A stretch of DNA of 64,000 bases from Paracoccus sp. (in: a-proteobacteria) (GTDB taxonomy: Bacteria; Pseudomonadota; Alphaproteobacteria; Rhodobacterales; Rhodobacteraceae), in assembly GCF_030538495.1 (NCBI RefSeq), contig NZ_JAUNTW010000005.1:62001-126000 (forward strand), in the 5' to 3' direction. How positions within the stretch are numbered: the first letter of the stretch is position 1; the number at the start of each line of letters is the position of its first letter. Shown piece by piece: positions 52,783-62,933 of this stretch. The position numbers and the translations under genes are program-made. The notes below the pieces were generated by a model. It worked only from the letters and a program-made list of their open reading frames with translations, was not told where the DNA came from and did not search any database.

Positions 52783-55700
52783 GCGGCGTTTGCGGTGCTG
52801 TTCAGATGGCGCACGATCGAAATCACCTGCTGCGCGTCATCGGTGCTGAACACGCCCGCGATGCCCATATCGTCAATGTCGGTAAAGGGGCTTTCGTAAA
52901 ACAATTTCGGGTCAATCAGCCCGTTCTCGGTCAGACTGTCCAGAATAAGGTCAATGAATTCAATCTGATCGGCGGTCAGATCGCGCGAGGCCAGAAAATC
53001 ACCAAAGGCGCGTTTCGCCGCCCGCCGGTCCAGCCCGGTCAGGGACCGCAAAAACCGCCCCATGCCGCCATCGGCCTGCGTTGCGGCGATGATGTCAGGG
53101 TCAGCAACCCCGTTTTCCAATAAAATGCGTTCCAGTTCGGCCACATCCTGCGCCGTCAGCTGTTCGCCCCGATGCAGTTTCAACAGCGTGATATGATCGC
53201 GATGTTCATCAATGAACCGCCGAACCTGCATTTTGAACCGCGCGCGGTCCAGACCAGAACCCAGTTCGGGCATATCAACCACCTGACCGGTGCCGATGTC
53301 GTCCTCAAAATCGGTGATGACGATCTGCCGGGTTTTGGGCTCGATCAGCTCGGTCAGCATCCGCAGCCGCAGGCGTGCGTCGTCCAGCAGGTCGGGCGTG
53401 ATATCCTGCCACCAGCCATCGGTTTGCATGTCCAGAATCAGGGCCATATGCTGCGCAACCAGCGGCACATTGCCCAGATTTTCCAGCGACGATGCCACAT
53501 CCCGGATCCGCGACTGCGCGCGGGCAAAGGCCGCATCCCCGCGCAGCAAAAACAACTGCGCCGACAAGATCAGCAGATCGAACTGCTTCGCCGGCAGGTT
53601 ATCGTCGCGAAAGGCCGAGGGCAGCCCCGCGATCTGTTCCACCAGCGTCACCCGCGCGTCCAGCGTCAGATCGGCCCAATTCGCGCGATCCTGAAACCGC
53701 TCAACCGCGCGGCGATGTGGACGCACGATGACGTTATCGGCGTTCATGCCGGCCACTTCGTCGAACAGCCGATCCGTCACGTGCGCACGCAGCGCGGGAT
53801 AATCGCCCAATTCAGCCAGCAGATCGACCCGCGCCCGGAACAGCCGTTCCCCGATGGGCGCGGCAAGACCCGGCTCGGCGCGGTCGGGATTGGCGGCGAA
53901 AAATTCCAGATTCTGACAGTAATCGAAGATCAGAAATTCGGTTTTGTCCTGCCCCAGCCCGAACAGATCGCGCCGCAGCCGCGTGCCGCGCCCGACCATT
54001 TGCCAGAATTTCGTTTTTGACCGCACGGGCTTGAAAAAGACCAGATTAACCACATCCGGCACGTCGATCCCGGTGTCCAGCATATCCACCGATACGGCAA
54101 TATGCGGCCCCCGGTCGGGGTCAGAAAAATCGTCGATCAGCGTCTGGGCATAGGGGGTGGAATAGTCAATCTGCCGCGCGAAATGACCGGCCAGATGCGG
54201 GTAATTCGCGTTGAACCGGTCCACGATGAACTGAGCGTGCTTGCTGGACTTGGCGAAAATGATGGTTTTGCCGATGCGATCACCGCCCGCGATGCGAAGC
54301 CCTTGGGTCATCAGCTGCGCCAGAACTTTGTCCACGGTGTCGATATTGAACAGCCATTTGTTCAGATCGCTGGCATCGACATGGTCCGGTGTTTCGCCGT
54401 CCTCACCCCATTCCAGGGCGTCCCATTCCTGTTGTTCCTCTGGCGTCAAGGCGTCATAGGAAATGCCGTCGCGCTGAAATTTCAACGGCACCGAGACCGC
54501 CTTAGGCGGCACCAGAAACCCGTCCCCAATCGCATCATTCAGGTCATAGGCATCCGTCGGCACCCCTCGTTCCAGTTGAAACAGCGCATAGGTGTCGCGG
54601 TCGATGTCGTCGCGGGGGGTGGCGGTCAGCCCGACCAGCATCGCGTCAAAGTAATCAAAAATCGCGCGGTATTTGCGGTAAATCGACCGATGCGCCTCAT
54701 CAATCACGATCAGGTCGAAATGGCCGGGACCAAAGCGGCGCTGTCCATCCGCCAGATCCTCAATCAACCCCATCATCGTGGGATAGGTGGACAGCAACAC
54801 CCGCGCGCCCTGCTGGTCGTTGCGCCGAAGGTCGTGGCGGTCCAGCAGATTGGCGACCGGAGTTGCGGGCAGATGCGTTTTGAACGCGTTATGCGCCTGT
54901 TTGACCAAAGCCACGCGGTCGGCCAGAAACAGCACGCGCCGCACCCGATTGGCGCGCATCAATTGGTCGATCAGCGCGATGACGGTGCGGGTTTTACCCG
55001 ATCCGGTGGCCATCACTAACAGCGCCCGGCGCATCCGGTGTTTTTCAAACACCTCGCCCACCCGGCGGATGGCACGGGTCTGATAGGGGCGTTCGACGAT
55101 GCCGCGATCCACCGGCACCTGCGCCAGAGGCCGCACTGTATCGCGCCGTTGGATCAGCAATTCCAGTTCGTCGCGTTTGAAAAACCCGCTGACCGGGCGC
55201 GGCGGATAGGTCAGATCGTCCCAGAACCAATGGTCATACCCATTCGTGCAAAAGATCAGCGGGCGCCGGCCATAGGTCTGTTCCAGACAATCGGCATAGA
55301 GCTTGGCCTGCTGCTGGCCGATGATGGCGTCCTTTTTGGTGCGCTTTGCCTCGATCACGGCCAGCGGTTTGCCATCTGCGCCCCACAGCACATAATCGGC
55401 GCGGCCCTGACCGCTGTCGTTCGGCATGCCGGTGACGGGGAATTCGCGATCGCGGGGCTGATCCAGCGACCAGCCCGCTTCGTGCAGCAGCAGGTCGATG
55501 TAACGGTCGCGAGTTCCGGCTTCGTCATAATCATGCGGGTCGGGGATACGTTGGTTTTCACGGCGCGCGGCGGCAACCTCGGCGCGCAAGCGGGCGATTT
55601 CGGTTTCCAGTTCAGCGCGACCTTCTTCGGTCTGGCGGCGGGCCTGCTCGGCGGCCTCGGCGCGTTTTTTTGCCTCGGCAAAGCGTTCCGACATCGCCTT

Positions 55701-56165
55701 GATTTCATTGACCGTTGTCGCGGTGATGGTCAGGGTGCGTTCCAGGCGCGCGGGGTCGAATTGCAGCGCCGGGGCGGGTTTTGCGCCCTTGGCATAGGTG
55801 CGCGCGATCCAATAACAGATGTGGAACAATTCCCGCAGCGCGACGATGGCGGCGCGGTCGTCGATGGGCTTCACGCCGGGATGGGCGGCGCGGTTGCCCC
55901 ATTCGCGGATGATCTGGGCCTTGGCGACGATGGCGGGACCGGTCAGCGCCGACAGGCCGGGTTCGGCCAGCATTGCGGCCAGATTGTCGTTATAGATACG
56001 GGGCAGGGCGGGGTCGCTGGCAAACATCCATTTGACGGCGGTTTCCAGCGTTAGCCGCGCCCAGAAACAGGCCTGCCGAGGATCCGACAACGCCGCTTTT
56101 TCCGCCTTTCTCGCGTGTTCGAACAAAGCGGGGAATTCGGTTTCCAGAAAAGCGAACTGGGTCAT
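52779..56165 (-). CDS. hsdR: Type I restriction endonuclease, R (motor/nuclease) subunit
   Basis: 1128 residues. An N-terminal DUF4145-like domain (about 1-140: ARLTLETAVKWMFA, REWGNRAAHPGVKP) and an alanine/glutamate-rich coiled coil (about 160-205) precede the nuclease: DYVLWGADGKPLAVIEAKRT, near residue 270, is the PD-(D/E)xK core. The SF2 motor has VMATGSGKTRTVI (about 385), LFLADRVALVKQ, VIDEAHRSIY (about 486), GLTATP, and later KTIIFAKSSKHAQF and QMVGRGTRLRRD. It translocates and cuts unmodified DNA with HsdMS. Separated from hsdS by a 548-bp repeat-containing gap, so it may have its own promoter. Confidence 0.95.
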   Translation of the reverse strand: MTQFAFLETEFPALFEHARKAEKAALSDPRQACFWARLTLETAVKWMFASDPALPRIYNDNLAAMLAEPGLSALTGPAIVAKAQIIREWGNRAAHPGVKPIDDRAAIVALRELFHICYWIARTYAKGAKPAPALQFDPARLERTLTITATTVNEIKAMSERFAEAKKRAEAAEQARRQTEEGRAELETEIARLRAEVAAARRENQRIPDPHDYDEAGTRDRYIDLLLHEAGWSLDQPRDREFPVTGMPNDSGQGRADYVLWGADGKPLAVIEAKRTKKDAIIGQQQAKLYADCLEQTYGRRPLIFCTNGYDHWFWDDLTYPPRPVSGFFKRDELELLIQRRDTVRPLAQVPVDRGIVERPYQTRAIRRVGEVFEKHRMRRALLVMATGSGKTRTVIALIDQLMRANRVRRVLFLADRVALVKQAHNAFKTHLPATPVANLLDRHDLRRNDQQGARVLLSTYPTMMGLIEDLADGQRRFGPGHFDLIVIDEAHRSIYRKYRAIFDYFDAMLVGLTATPRDDIDRDTYALFQLERGVPTDAYDLNDAIGDGFLVPPKAVSVPLKFQRDGISYDALTPEEQQEWDALEWGEDGETPDHVDASDLNKWLFNIDTVDKVLAQLMTQGLRIAGGDRIGKTIIFAKSSKHAQFIVDRFNANYPHLAGHFARQIDYSTPYAQTLIDDFSDPDRGPHIAVSVDMLDTGIDVPDVVNLVFFKPVRSKTKFWQMVGRGTRLRRDLFGLGQDKTEFLIFDYCQNLEFFAANPDRAEPGLAAPIGERLFRARVDLLAELGDYPALRAHVTDRLFDEVAGMNADNVIVRPHRRAVERFQDRANWADLTLDARVTLVEQIAGLPSAFRDDNLPAKQFDLLILSAQLFLLRGDAAFARAQSRIRDVASSLENLGNVPLVAQHMALILDMQTDGWWQDITPDLLDDARLRLRMLTELIEPKTRQIVITDFEDDIGTGQVVDMPELGSGLDRARFKMQVRRFIDEHRDHITLLKLHRGEQLTAQDVAELERILLENGVADPDIIAATQADGGMGRFLRSLTGLDRRAAKRAFGDFLASRDLTADQIEFIDLILDSLTENGLIDPKLFYESPFTDIDDMGIAGVFSTDDAQQVISIVRHLNSTANAA

Positions 56166-56713
56166 GGCATCCTCGGGCGCGTGGTTGGGAAATTATCCCA
56201 GTGCGGGTGCGTGGGGGCAAGCGGTTTATCGGTGGGGCGATGCGGTTTCGGCGGTTATTTTGTTTCAGGCGAGGAGTTCAAAAATAAGATGTTGTTTTTG
56301 GCGGCTGGTGCGTTTTTCAGATGCGAGGCGGCGGCATTTCGGTGTTGGTCTGCTGTTATTTCATATTGTGCAGGGATGTTGAAACAAGATGCTGTTGAAT
56401 GACTGCGTTTTCCTGCGTGCCGGTTGATGCGGACTGCGACGGCGCAGCGATGATTCGGTGGCGTGGGGTGATATGATTCGGGCGGCGGTTCGGGTCCATT
56501 GAGTGACGGTTATTTTGTTTTTGGTCGGGGTAATGAAACAAGATATTGTTGTTGGGTGCCCGCGTTTCATGATTCGCCGTTTGGGTTGGGCAGAGGAGGC
56601 CGCGATGATTCGGTGGGAATGATGGCCGAAATCCGGGTTCACCCCGACCCATGGCCACGATCAGGACCCCTGCGTTGCATTGGCCGAGCGCGGTGCAAAG
56701 GCACACGCCCGCA
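56166..56713. other. Gene-free gap between hsdS and hsdR
   Basis: No credible gene is seen on either strand. The gap is more AT-rich than the neighbouring genes and contains three degenerate stem-loop repeats (listed separately) and a direct repeat GCGATGATTCGGTGG (56447-56461 and 56602-56616). The hsdR promoter should lie near 56170-56250, but no convincing elements could be chosen by eye. Confidence 0.7.
56252..56555. repeat. Three degenerate stem-loop repeats upstream of hsdR
   Basis: Units at about 56252-56302, 56354-56400 and 56507-56555. Shared pattern: GTTATTT, a T-rich arm, a G-rich loop, AAACAAGAT or a variant, then TTGTTG or TGTTG. In the third unit TATTTTGTTT can pair with AAACAAGATA across a 15-nt loop; the others keep pairing with changed bases. 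Exact shared words are CGGTTATTTTGTTT (56252 and 56507) and GAAACAAGAT (56381 and 56535). Confidence 0.55.
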
Positions 56714-57844
56714 TCACAACTCCCCCTGAAATGCGCGATGTTGGAGTGAGGCAAAGAGGGCTTCGGCGGCGGTCAGGGCGGATTGGTGATGATTGGCTTC
56801 GTTGTATAATACTTGTATATATAAGCTAAACTGGCGCTGCGCCTTCAGCGTTGGAACCGGACAATTAAACGCAAGAATCTGTTTACGATTTAGTTTCGGT
56901 ATGTTGGCACGGTTCGAGACGGTTTCAGCATAGGACAGAAATTTTCTGCTGCCTAATATGAAGTGCGTATATTCAGTTGTCAGCTTTTCGGGCATGGGGT
57001 TTAGAACATACATATCGGCGCTGCACATGCCAGAACGGTCAGCAACTGCCACCTTGTTTAGATATGGCCGAATTTTACTAAAAATAATTTCACCGGCATC
57101 GAATCTGTATTTTCCGCTAATGACGCCGTCATCTTCGCAGGTTCGCACCCTGTCCCAAGAAATAGTGCCGGACGAGGGCGCGATGTGTTCTGGTCCGACA
57201 TGCGGCATAGTTTTGTTGTCTTCCGTTCTTGGGTCGCTAAGAGAAGATCGAATTTTGATAAGGTTCTCTAATTTTTCAATGGTTACGTCGTTGTTTTCCC
57301 CAAACATCTGATAAAACACCGCCTGCCTCAGACGGTTGACCTGATCCAAAGCGCGGGCGCGCAGGCGGCGCAGGGTGTCGGCCTGATCCAAAATCCGGGC
57401 GATACGCTGTTGCTCGGCTAAGGGGGGCAGGGGGATTTTCAGGCCCTCTAACATCACCTTATCAACATGCGGGATTGTTGCGCCGCGTCCTGCGGCTGCG
57501 ACATTAATTTGTTGGAACTGTGATTGCAACAAACGGCCAATATACGGTGTCAGGAACTGACCATTATTATTCAGCCGAATACGCGCAACCGTGCTGCCGA
57601 TGAGTCCGGTTAAACCATAACCGACCGTTCCGGCATTCGCGCCGTCCCAGACGATACAAATATCGTTCGCCTGAACATCCGTTCCCAGTGTGTCATGGGT
57701 AAAGACCTGTGGGTCTGCGCCCCGAACCTCATCAATTAATAAGCACGGACGCGCGCCGGGTTCGGGGCCGTTAACGGTGGTGGTCGGCTTTTTCCCTTTC
57801 CGAATAGTAATAAGTTCACCCAATGTCACAACCGGCCAACTCAT
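56714..57844 (-). CDS. hsdS: Type I restriction-modification specificity subunit HsdS
   Basis: 376 residues. Two target recognition domains: TRD1 about 1-145 (WPVVTLGELITIRKGKKP, ending IPLPPLAEQQRIARILDQAD) and TRD2 about 187-335 (VTIEKLENLIKIRSSLSDPR, ending CPVPTLKAQRQFSLY). The helical spacers between and after them (TLRRLRARALDQVNRLRQAV; EALFASLQHRAFQGEL) set the recognition geometry. TRD2 is noticeably more AT-rich than the rest of the gene and its neighbours, which suggests domain exchange. The start overlaps a small upstream ORF as ATGA. It defines the DNA sequence modified by HsdM and cut with HsdR; the recognition sequence cannot be read from sequence. Confidence 0.93.
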   Translation of the reverse strand: MSWPVVTLGELITIRKGKKPTTTVNGPEPGARPCLLIDEVRGADPQVFTHDTLGTDVQANDICIVWDGANAGTVGYGLTGLIGSTVARIRLNNNGQFLTPYIGRLLQSQFQQINVAAAGRGATIPHVDKVMLEGLKIPLPPLAEQQRIARILDQADTLRRLRARALDQVNRLRQAVFYQMFGENNDVTIEKLENLIKIRSSLSDPRTEDNKTMPHVGPEHIAPSSGTISWDRVRTCEDDGVISGKYRFDAGEIIFSKIRPYLNKVAVADRSGMCSADMYVLNPMPEKLTTEYTHFILGSRKFLSYAETVSNRANIPKLNRKQILAFNCPVPTLKAQRQFSLYIQVLYNEANHHQSALTAAEALFASLQHRAFQGEL

Positions 57845-58269
57845 CCCACCACCTTACCCAGCCGCGCCCACATCCAGCTGTTGCGCGCCACCCGCATATC
57901 GCGAGACGCGTTCTGTCCCGCCGCTTTATCGCCCTGTTCCGAAACGCCGTCAGTCCGAACCGTGGGGAGCCGTGGCCGCATGGCATCCACCCCCGTTGTC
58001 ATCGCGCGGCCGAACGCGCGGCGGAACACACTCCACCCCGCCGCCTCACTGACCCAGCCCGAAACGCCACCCGTGCGAACCATAGCGCGCCTTGGCCGCA
58101 CGGCATCCACCCCTGCGCCCGCACAGCCGGCTGCGCGGCGGGGCGCGACGTTGTTCCCGTTGGTGGCGTTGCCCTTGGGTGCGGTTTGCGGGGCGTTCCC
58201 GGCGACGCTGTTCGGTATGGTCAGGGCGTCGCGTTTGGATTGCCGTGCATCATGCGCCGCGCCGCCCAT
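57841..58269 (-). CDS. Small hypothetical protein coupled between hsdM and hsdS
   Basis: 142 residues; function not recognised. ATG 58269 shares a base with the hsdM stop (TGATG) and the stop overlaps the hsdS start (ATGA), so it is stitched into the hsd operon by translational coupling at both ends. It is basic and rich in Ala, Gly and Arg, with no membrane segment. Two 40-residue repeats are visible (GVDAVRPRRAMVRTGGVS and GVDAMRPRLPTVRTDGVS), encoded by a 120-bp imperfect direct repeat. Some type I systems carry an extra gene at this position, but no family match was recognised. It could also be non-coding repeat DNA that happens to stay open. Confidence 0.45.
   Translation of the reverse strand: MGGAAHDARQSKRDALTIPNSVAGNAPQTAPKGNATNGNNVAPRRAAGCAGAGVDAVRPRRAMVRTGGVSGWVSEAAGWSVFRRAFGRAMTTGVDAMRPRLPTVRTDGVSEQGDKAAGQNASRDMRVARNSWMWARLGKVVG
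57919..58114. repeat. 120-bp-period imperfect direct repeat inside the hsdM-hsdS intervening ORF
   Basis: Two copies, about 57919-57994 and 58039-58114, align with a 120-bp offset: CCGAAACGCC, CCGAAC/GCGAAC, TTGGCCGCA/GTGGCCGCA and GGCATCCACCCC recur in order. The offset is a multiple of three, so the reading frame is preserved. Confidence 0.6.
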
Positions 58270-59813
58270 CACGCCGACTCCGTGGCCAGCATCTGTTCCA
58301 AACGGTCCAGACCCTGGGCGATTTCGGCCTCGATCTCGCGCAGATCGGCGATGATCTCGGACGGGGTGGCGTGATGCACCGCCTCGTGTTCGATGTCTTT
58401 GTAGCGGTTCAGGGACAAATCCCACGACCCCGTCGCCTCGATTTCAGACGCCGGGACCAGAAAGCTGGCGGCGGTGCGCGGGCGGTCGCGTTCGCCGTCC
58501 AGCCGTTGCCAGCGGGCCAGAATGTCGGGCAGGTTGTTTTTCGCCGCCTGATCCGCCGTCAAATCCGTGGCCAGCCCCAGTTTGTCCGCATCCAGCAGTG
58601 GCGTGCGTTTGTCGTCCAGACTGAACCCGTCCGCCGTCATGTCGTAAAACCACACGTCATCCGTGCCGCCCACGCCGGTTTTGGTAAACGCCACAATCGC
58701 GCAGGACACCCCCGCATAGGGCCGGAACACCCCCGACGGCAGTTTGATAATCGCTTGCAAGCGATGATCCTGAACCAGCATGCGGCGGATCGCTTTGTGT
58801 GCGGTCGATGATCCAAACAGCACCCCATCCGGCACAATCACCGCCGCCCGTCCCCCCGTCCGCATCAGTCGCAAAAACAGCGCCAGAAACAGCAATTCGG
58901 TTTTCTTCGTTTTGACCGTGCGCAGCAAATCCGGTGCCGTCGTGTTATAGTCCAGCGACCCGGCAAAGGGCGGGTTCGCCAGAATCAGCGAATAGGCCCC
59001 GGCATCCGTATCATGTTCCTGCGCCAAGCTGTCACGATAGCTGACATTGGCGTTATCGACTCCGTGCAGGACCATATTCATCGCCCCAATCCGCAGCATC
59101 GTGGCGTCGAAATCAAAGCCGTGGAACATCGCGTTGTGGAAATGCGCCCTTTGGTCGGCGTTGCGCAGCATCGCGGGGTGGTGGTCTCGCAGATATTCCC
59201 CCGCCGCGACCAGAAATCCGCAGGTTCCCGCCGCCGGGTCGCATATCGTGTCGGCCGGCGTCGGCGCCATCAGCGCGACCATCAGCTGAATAATGTGCCG
59301 AGGCGTGCGGAACTGGCCGTTCTGGCCCGCGCTTGCGATTTTGCCCAGCATATATTCGTAGACATCGCCCTTGGTGTCGCGGTCGTCCATGGGAATACCG
59401 TCCAGCATCTGCACGACCTTGGCCAGCAGATTGGCGTTCGAGAACCCTAGCCGGGCGTCGCGCATATGGGTGCCATAGGATGACCCGGCTTCGCCCAATT
59501 GACGCAGAAACGGAAAGACATGTTCATCGACAATGCGCATCATGTCGCGCGCTTCGAAATTCTTGAACCGCGACCAGCGAAGGTTGTCATAGTCTTCGCC
59601 CTTGGGGTCGCGGCCTGCCGGAAAGATGCGGCGATCCATGGGCGTCCCCAGTTGTTCGGCGCGGCTTTCCAGCAGCGTGTGCTGATCGTCCAAGCGTTTG
59701 ATAAACATGAGGAAAGTGATTTGTTCAATCACCGATAACGGGTTCGACACACCCCCCGACCAAAACGCGTTCCAGATTTGGTCGATTTGATTGCGAATTG
59801 ATCCCGTCAGCAT
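58269..59813 (-). CDS. hsdM: Type I restriction-modification DNA methyltransferase HsdM
   Basis: 514 residues. N6-adenine methyltransferase of the gamma class: helical N-terminal domain (NQIDQIWNAFWSGGVSNPLS), SAM motif I TICDPAAGTCGFLVAAGE near residue 190 and catalytic motif IV LILANPPFAGSLD near residue 278. The C-terminal helices contact HsdS. It methylates the target sequence and is part of the restriction complex. It is the first gene of the hsd unit and starts 173 bp from the CRISPR array. Confidence 0.96.
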   Translation of the reverse strand: MLTGSIRNQIDQIWNAFWSGGVSNPLSVIEQITFLMFIKRLDDQHTLLESRAEQLGTPMDRRIFPAGRDPKGEDYDNLRWSRFKNFEARDMMRIVDEHVFPFLRQLGEAGSSYGTHMRDARLGFSNANLLAKVVQMLDGIPMDDRDTKGDVYEYMLGKIASAGQNGQFRTPRHIIQLMVALMAPTPADTICDPAAGTCGFLVAAGEYLRDHHPAMLRNADQRAHFHNAMFHGFDFDATMLRIGAMNMVLHGVDNANVSYRDSLAQEHDTDAGAYSLILANPPFAGSLDYNTTAPDLLRTVKTKKTELLFLALFLRLMRTGGRAAVIVPDGVLFGSSTAHKAIRRMLVQDHRLQAIIKLPSGVFRPYAGVSCAIVAFTKTGVGGTDDVWFYDMTADGFSLDDKRTPLLDADKLGLATDLTADQAAKNNLPDILARWQRLDGERDRPRTAASFLVPASEIEATGSWDLSLNRYKDIEHEAVHHATPSEIIADLREIEAEIAQGLDRLEQMLATESA

Positions 59814-59986
59814 CGCCTGCCCCCTGAGGTTATGGGGGGACAGTAGATACTGCGGGCCGGATGCTCAACCATCAAGCGGTTGGGAGAGTGGCGATTTCGT
59901 CAATCAAAACCGCGTTTTATATGAGACGAGGAGGCGGGCATCGCAATGCGACTGCCCGGCAGGACAAGGTTTGGCTAAATTGGGGC

Positions 59987-60991
59987 TGGTTCATCCCCGC
60001 GTTCGCGGGGAACAGCGTTTCGCTGGCCAGAAAAACAACTGGCAAACCGGTTCATCCCCGCGTTCGCGGGGAACAGACCCTGCACGAGGGTGCCGATCTG
60101 GTGGCTGCCGGTTCATCCCCGCGTTCGCGGGGAACAGGATGGCGCGGGCAAGGCGGGGCTGCTCGGCTCCGGTTCATCCCCGCGTTCGCGGGGAACAGTA
60201 CACGATGGTGTCCCAAATGGAGCTAGGCTACGGTTCATCCCCGCGTTCGCGGGGAACAGCGAATTGCCCGCCATGATTGAATCTAAAAGCCCGGTTCATC
60301 CCCGCGTTCGCGGGGAACAGTGCAGCGCGGCGCGGTGTTTGGCCTCGATGTCCGGTTCATCCCCGCGTTCGCGGGGAACAGGCCTGATCGTCCGCCAGTT
60401 TCGCGGCCTCGATCGGTTCATCCCCGCGTTCGCGGGGAACAGGTCGTTGTACACGAGCTATTGGGCGAATCGGGCGGTTCATCCCCGCGTTCGCGGGGAA
60501 CAGGGCCTCTACCGCCGCGTCAACCGCCTTCTCGCCGGTTCATCCCCGCGTTCGCGGGGAACAGACAGACACGCCGGCCTCCTCGGCGGCGCGCACCGGT
60601 TCATCCCCGCGTTCGCGGGGAACAGTGCAGCGCGGCGCGGTGTTTGGCCTCGATGTCCGGTTCATCCCCGCGTTCGCGGGGAACAGGCCTGATCGTCCGC
60701 CAGTTTCGCGGCCTCGATCGGTTCATCCCCGCGTTCGCGGGGAACAGGTCGTTGTACACGAGCTATTGGGCGAATCGGGCGGTTCATCCCCGCGTTCGCG
60801 GGGAACAGACTGCGTCAGAGGGCGCGGCGGTGTCGGGGGTCGGTTCATCCCCGCGTTCGCGGGGAACAGGCCGTCAATGCGGCACACACCGTCCAGTTGA
60901 GCGGTTCATCCCCGCGTTCGCGGGGAACAGGACCGGATGTGCGAAGACCTGCTGGACGCGACCGGTTCATCCCCGCGTTCGCGGGGAACAG
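59987..60991 (-). CRISPR. Type I-E CRISPR array, 17 repeats and 16 spacers
   Basis: 29-bp repeats every 61 bp (starts 59987, 60048, ... 60963), all 32-bp spacers. Read on the minus strand the repeat begins CTGTTCCCCGCG and ends GGATGAACCG, the type I-E form, so the leader end is at the right, next to cas2. The left-most repeat differs at its last base, as expected for the leader-distal end. Three consecutive spacers (60321-60352, 60382-60413, 60443-60474) recur exactly, in the same order, at 60626-60657, 60687-60718 and 60748-60779. No spacer was seen by eye to match elsewhere in the window. Confidence 0.99.
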
Positions 60992-61058
60992 TCTTTCCGC
61001 AGGCTATTGACCTGAAACGATATTCGCAATGTCAAAAAGCGCACCGAATGTTTCGGCC
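60992..61058 (-). promoter_or_regulatory. CRISPR leader region
   Basis: 67 bp between the leader-proximal repeat and the cas2 stop, noticeably more AT-rich than the array. By polarity this is where the leader, array promoter and integration-host-factor site should lie. It is short, so the leader may extend into the 3' end of cas2. Confidence 0.6.
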
Positions 61059-62264
<1,206 letters not shown>

Positions 62265-62268
<4 letters not shown>

Positions 62269-62933
62269 GCCCGCCGGATCAGCATCAGACCGCAGCCGAA
62301 CGCCTTGGCCCGGCCAAAGCCCGCCGCCAGACGCGCGACAAATGCGGCGGGGTCGGTGACGGTCAGAACACCGGTCATGTCCAGAATCCCGAATTGTGGC
62401 TGACCTTTTCGTCGGCCGCGATGGCTGGGCAGGGCGGTGACGGAATAATCATCAACGGCCAGATCGTTCAGCGTGAAACCGTGGCGGTCACCTTGGTCCG
62501 TCAGCCAGTCCTGCGCGGCGGTCTGGGCCAGTGCCATGCGCTGCGCGGCGCGTTCCCCGCGCGGCACGGAATGCAGCGCGTCCATGACCACATCGACGCG
62601 GCCGACGCCCTTTTTCGCGCGGGTCGCATTGGCGCGCAGCACAAACCGCAGCCGGTCACCCGCACGCAGATCGGGGGCAAAATCGCGGATGTCGGGCGGA
62701 TCGAACAGAGGGCTGTGCTGCGGCGGGCGCGGGGACAGGACCAGAAACCGGCCATCCCCTTCGGCGCGCCACAGAAAGTCGCGATCGGCCTCGGGATCAC
62801 CGGCAAAGGCCGACCAGATCAGCCGGTGATGTGCGTCGTGACGCGCGCCGTCATGGGCGGGGTCCAACAGCGCGTTCAGCGCCGCAATATCGGGGCGATC
62901 CGACAGGCGCAGGCGGGACAGATACAACGTCAT
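62265..62933 (-). CDS. cas6e: Type I-E crRNA-processing endonuclease Cas6e (CasE)
   Basis: 222 residues. Double ferredoxin-like fold: MTLYLSRLRLSDRP at the start, HRLIWSAFAGDPEADRDFLW containing the catalytic histidine area, and a C-terminal glycine-rich loop GFGRAKAFGCGLMLI. It cuts repeat RNA 3' of the hairpin and stays bound in Cascade. It overlaps cas5e and cas1 by 4 bp each. Confidence 0.95.

Noticed and set aside
56356-56754. Minus-strand frames in the hsdS-hsdR gap
   Set aside because: No start signal, no domain, and they run through the degenerate stem-loop repeats.
57823-58374. Plus-strand frame opposite the small hsd-coupled ORF
   Set aside because: It crosses the ends of hsdS and hsdM on the opposite strand and lacks start signals; the minus-strand frame is coupled at both ends and is preferred.
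60016-60962. Self-targeting spacers
   Set aside because: No spacer could be matched by eye to other sequence in this window on either strand; a full genome search would be needed to exclude it.
60090-61015. Plus-strand frames encoding repeated FIPAFAGN, VHPRVRGEQ and SSPRSRGT peptides
   Set aside because: They are translations of the CRISPR repeat in three frames, not a repeat protein.
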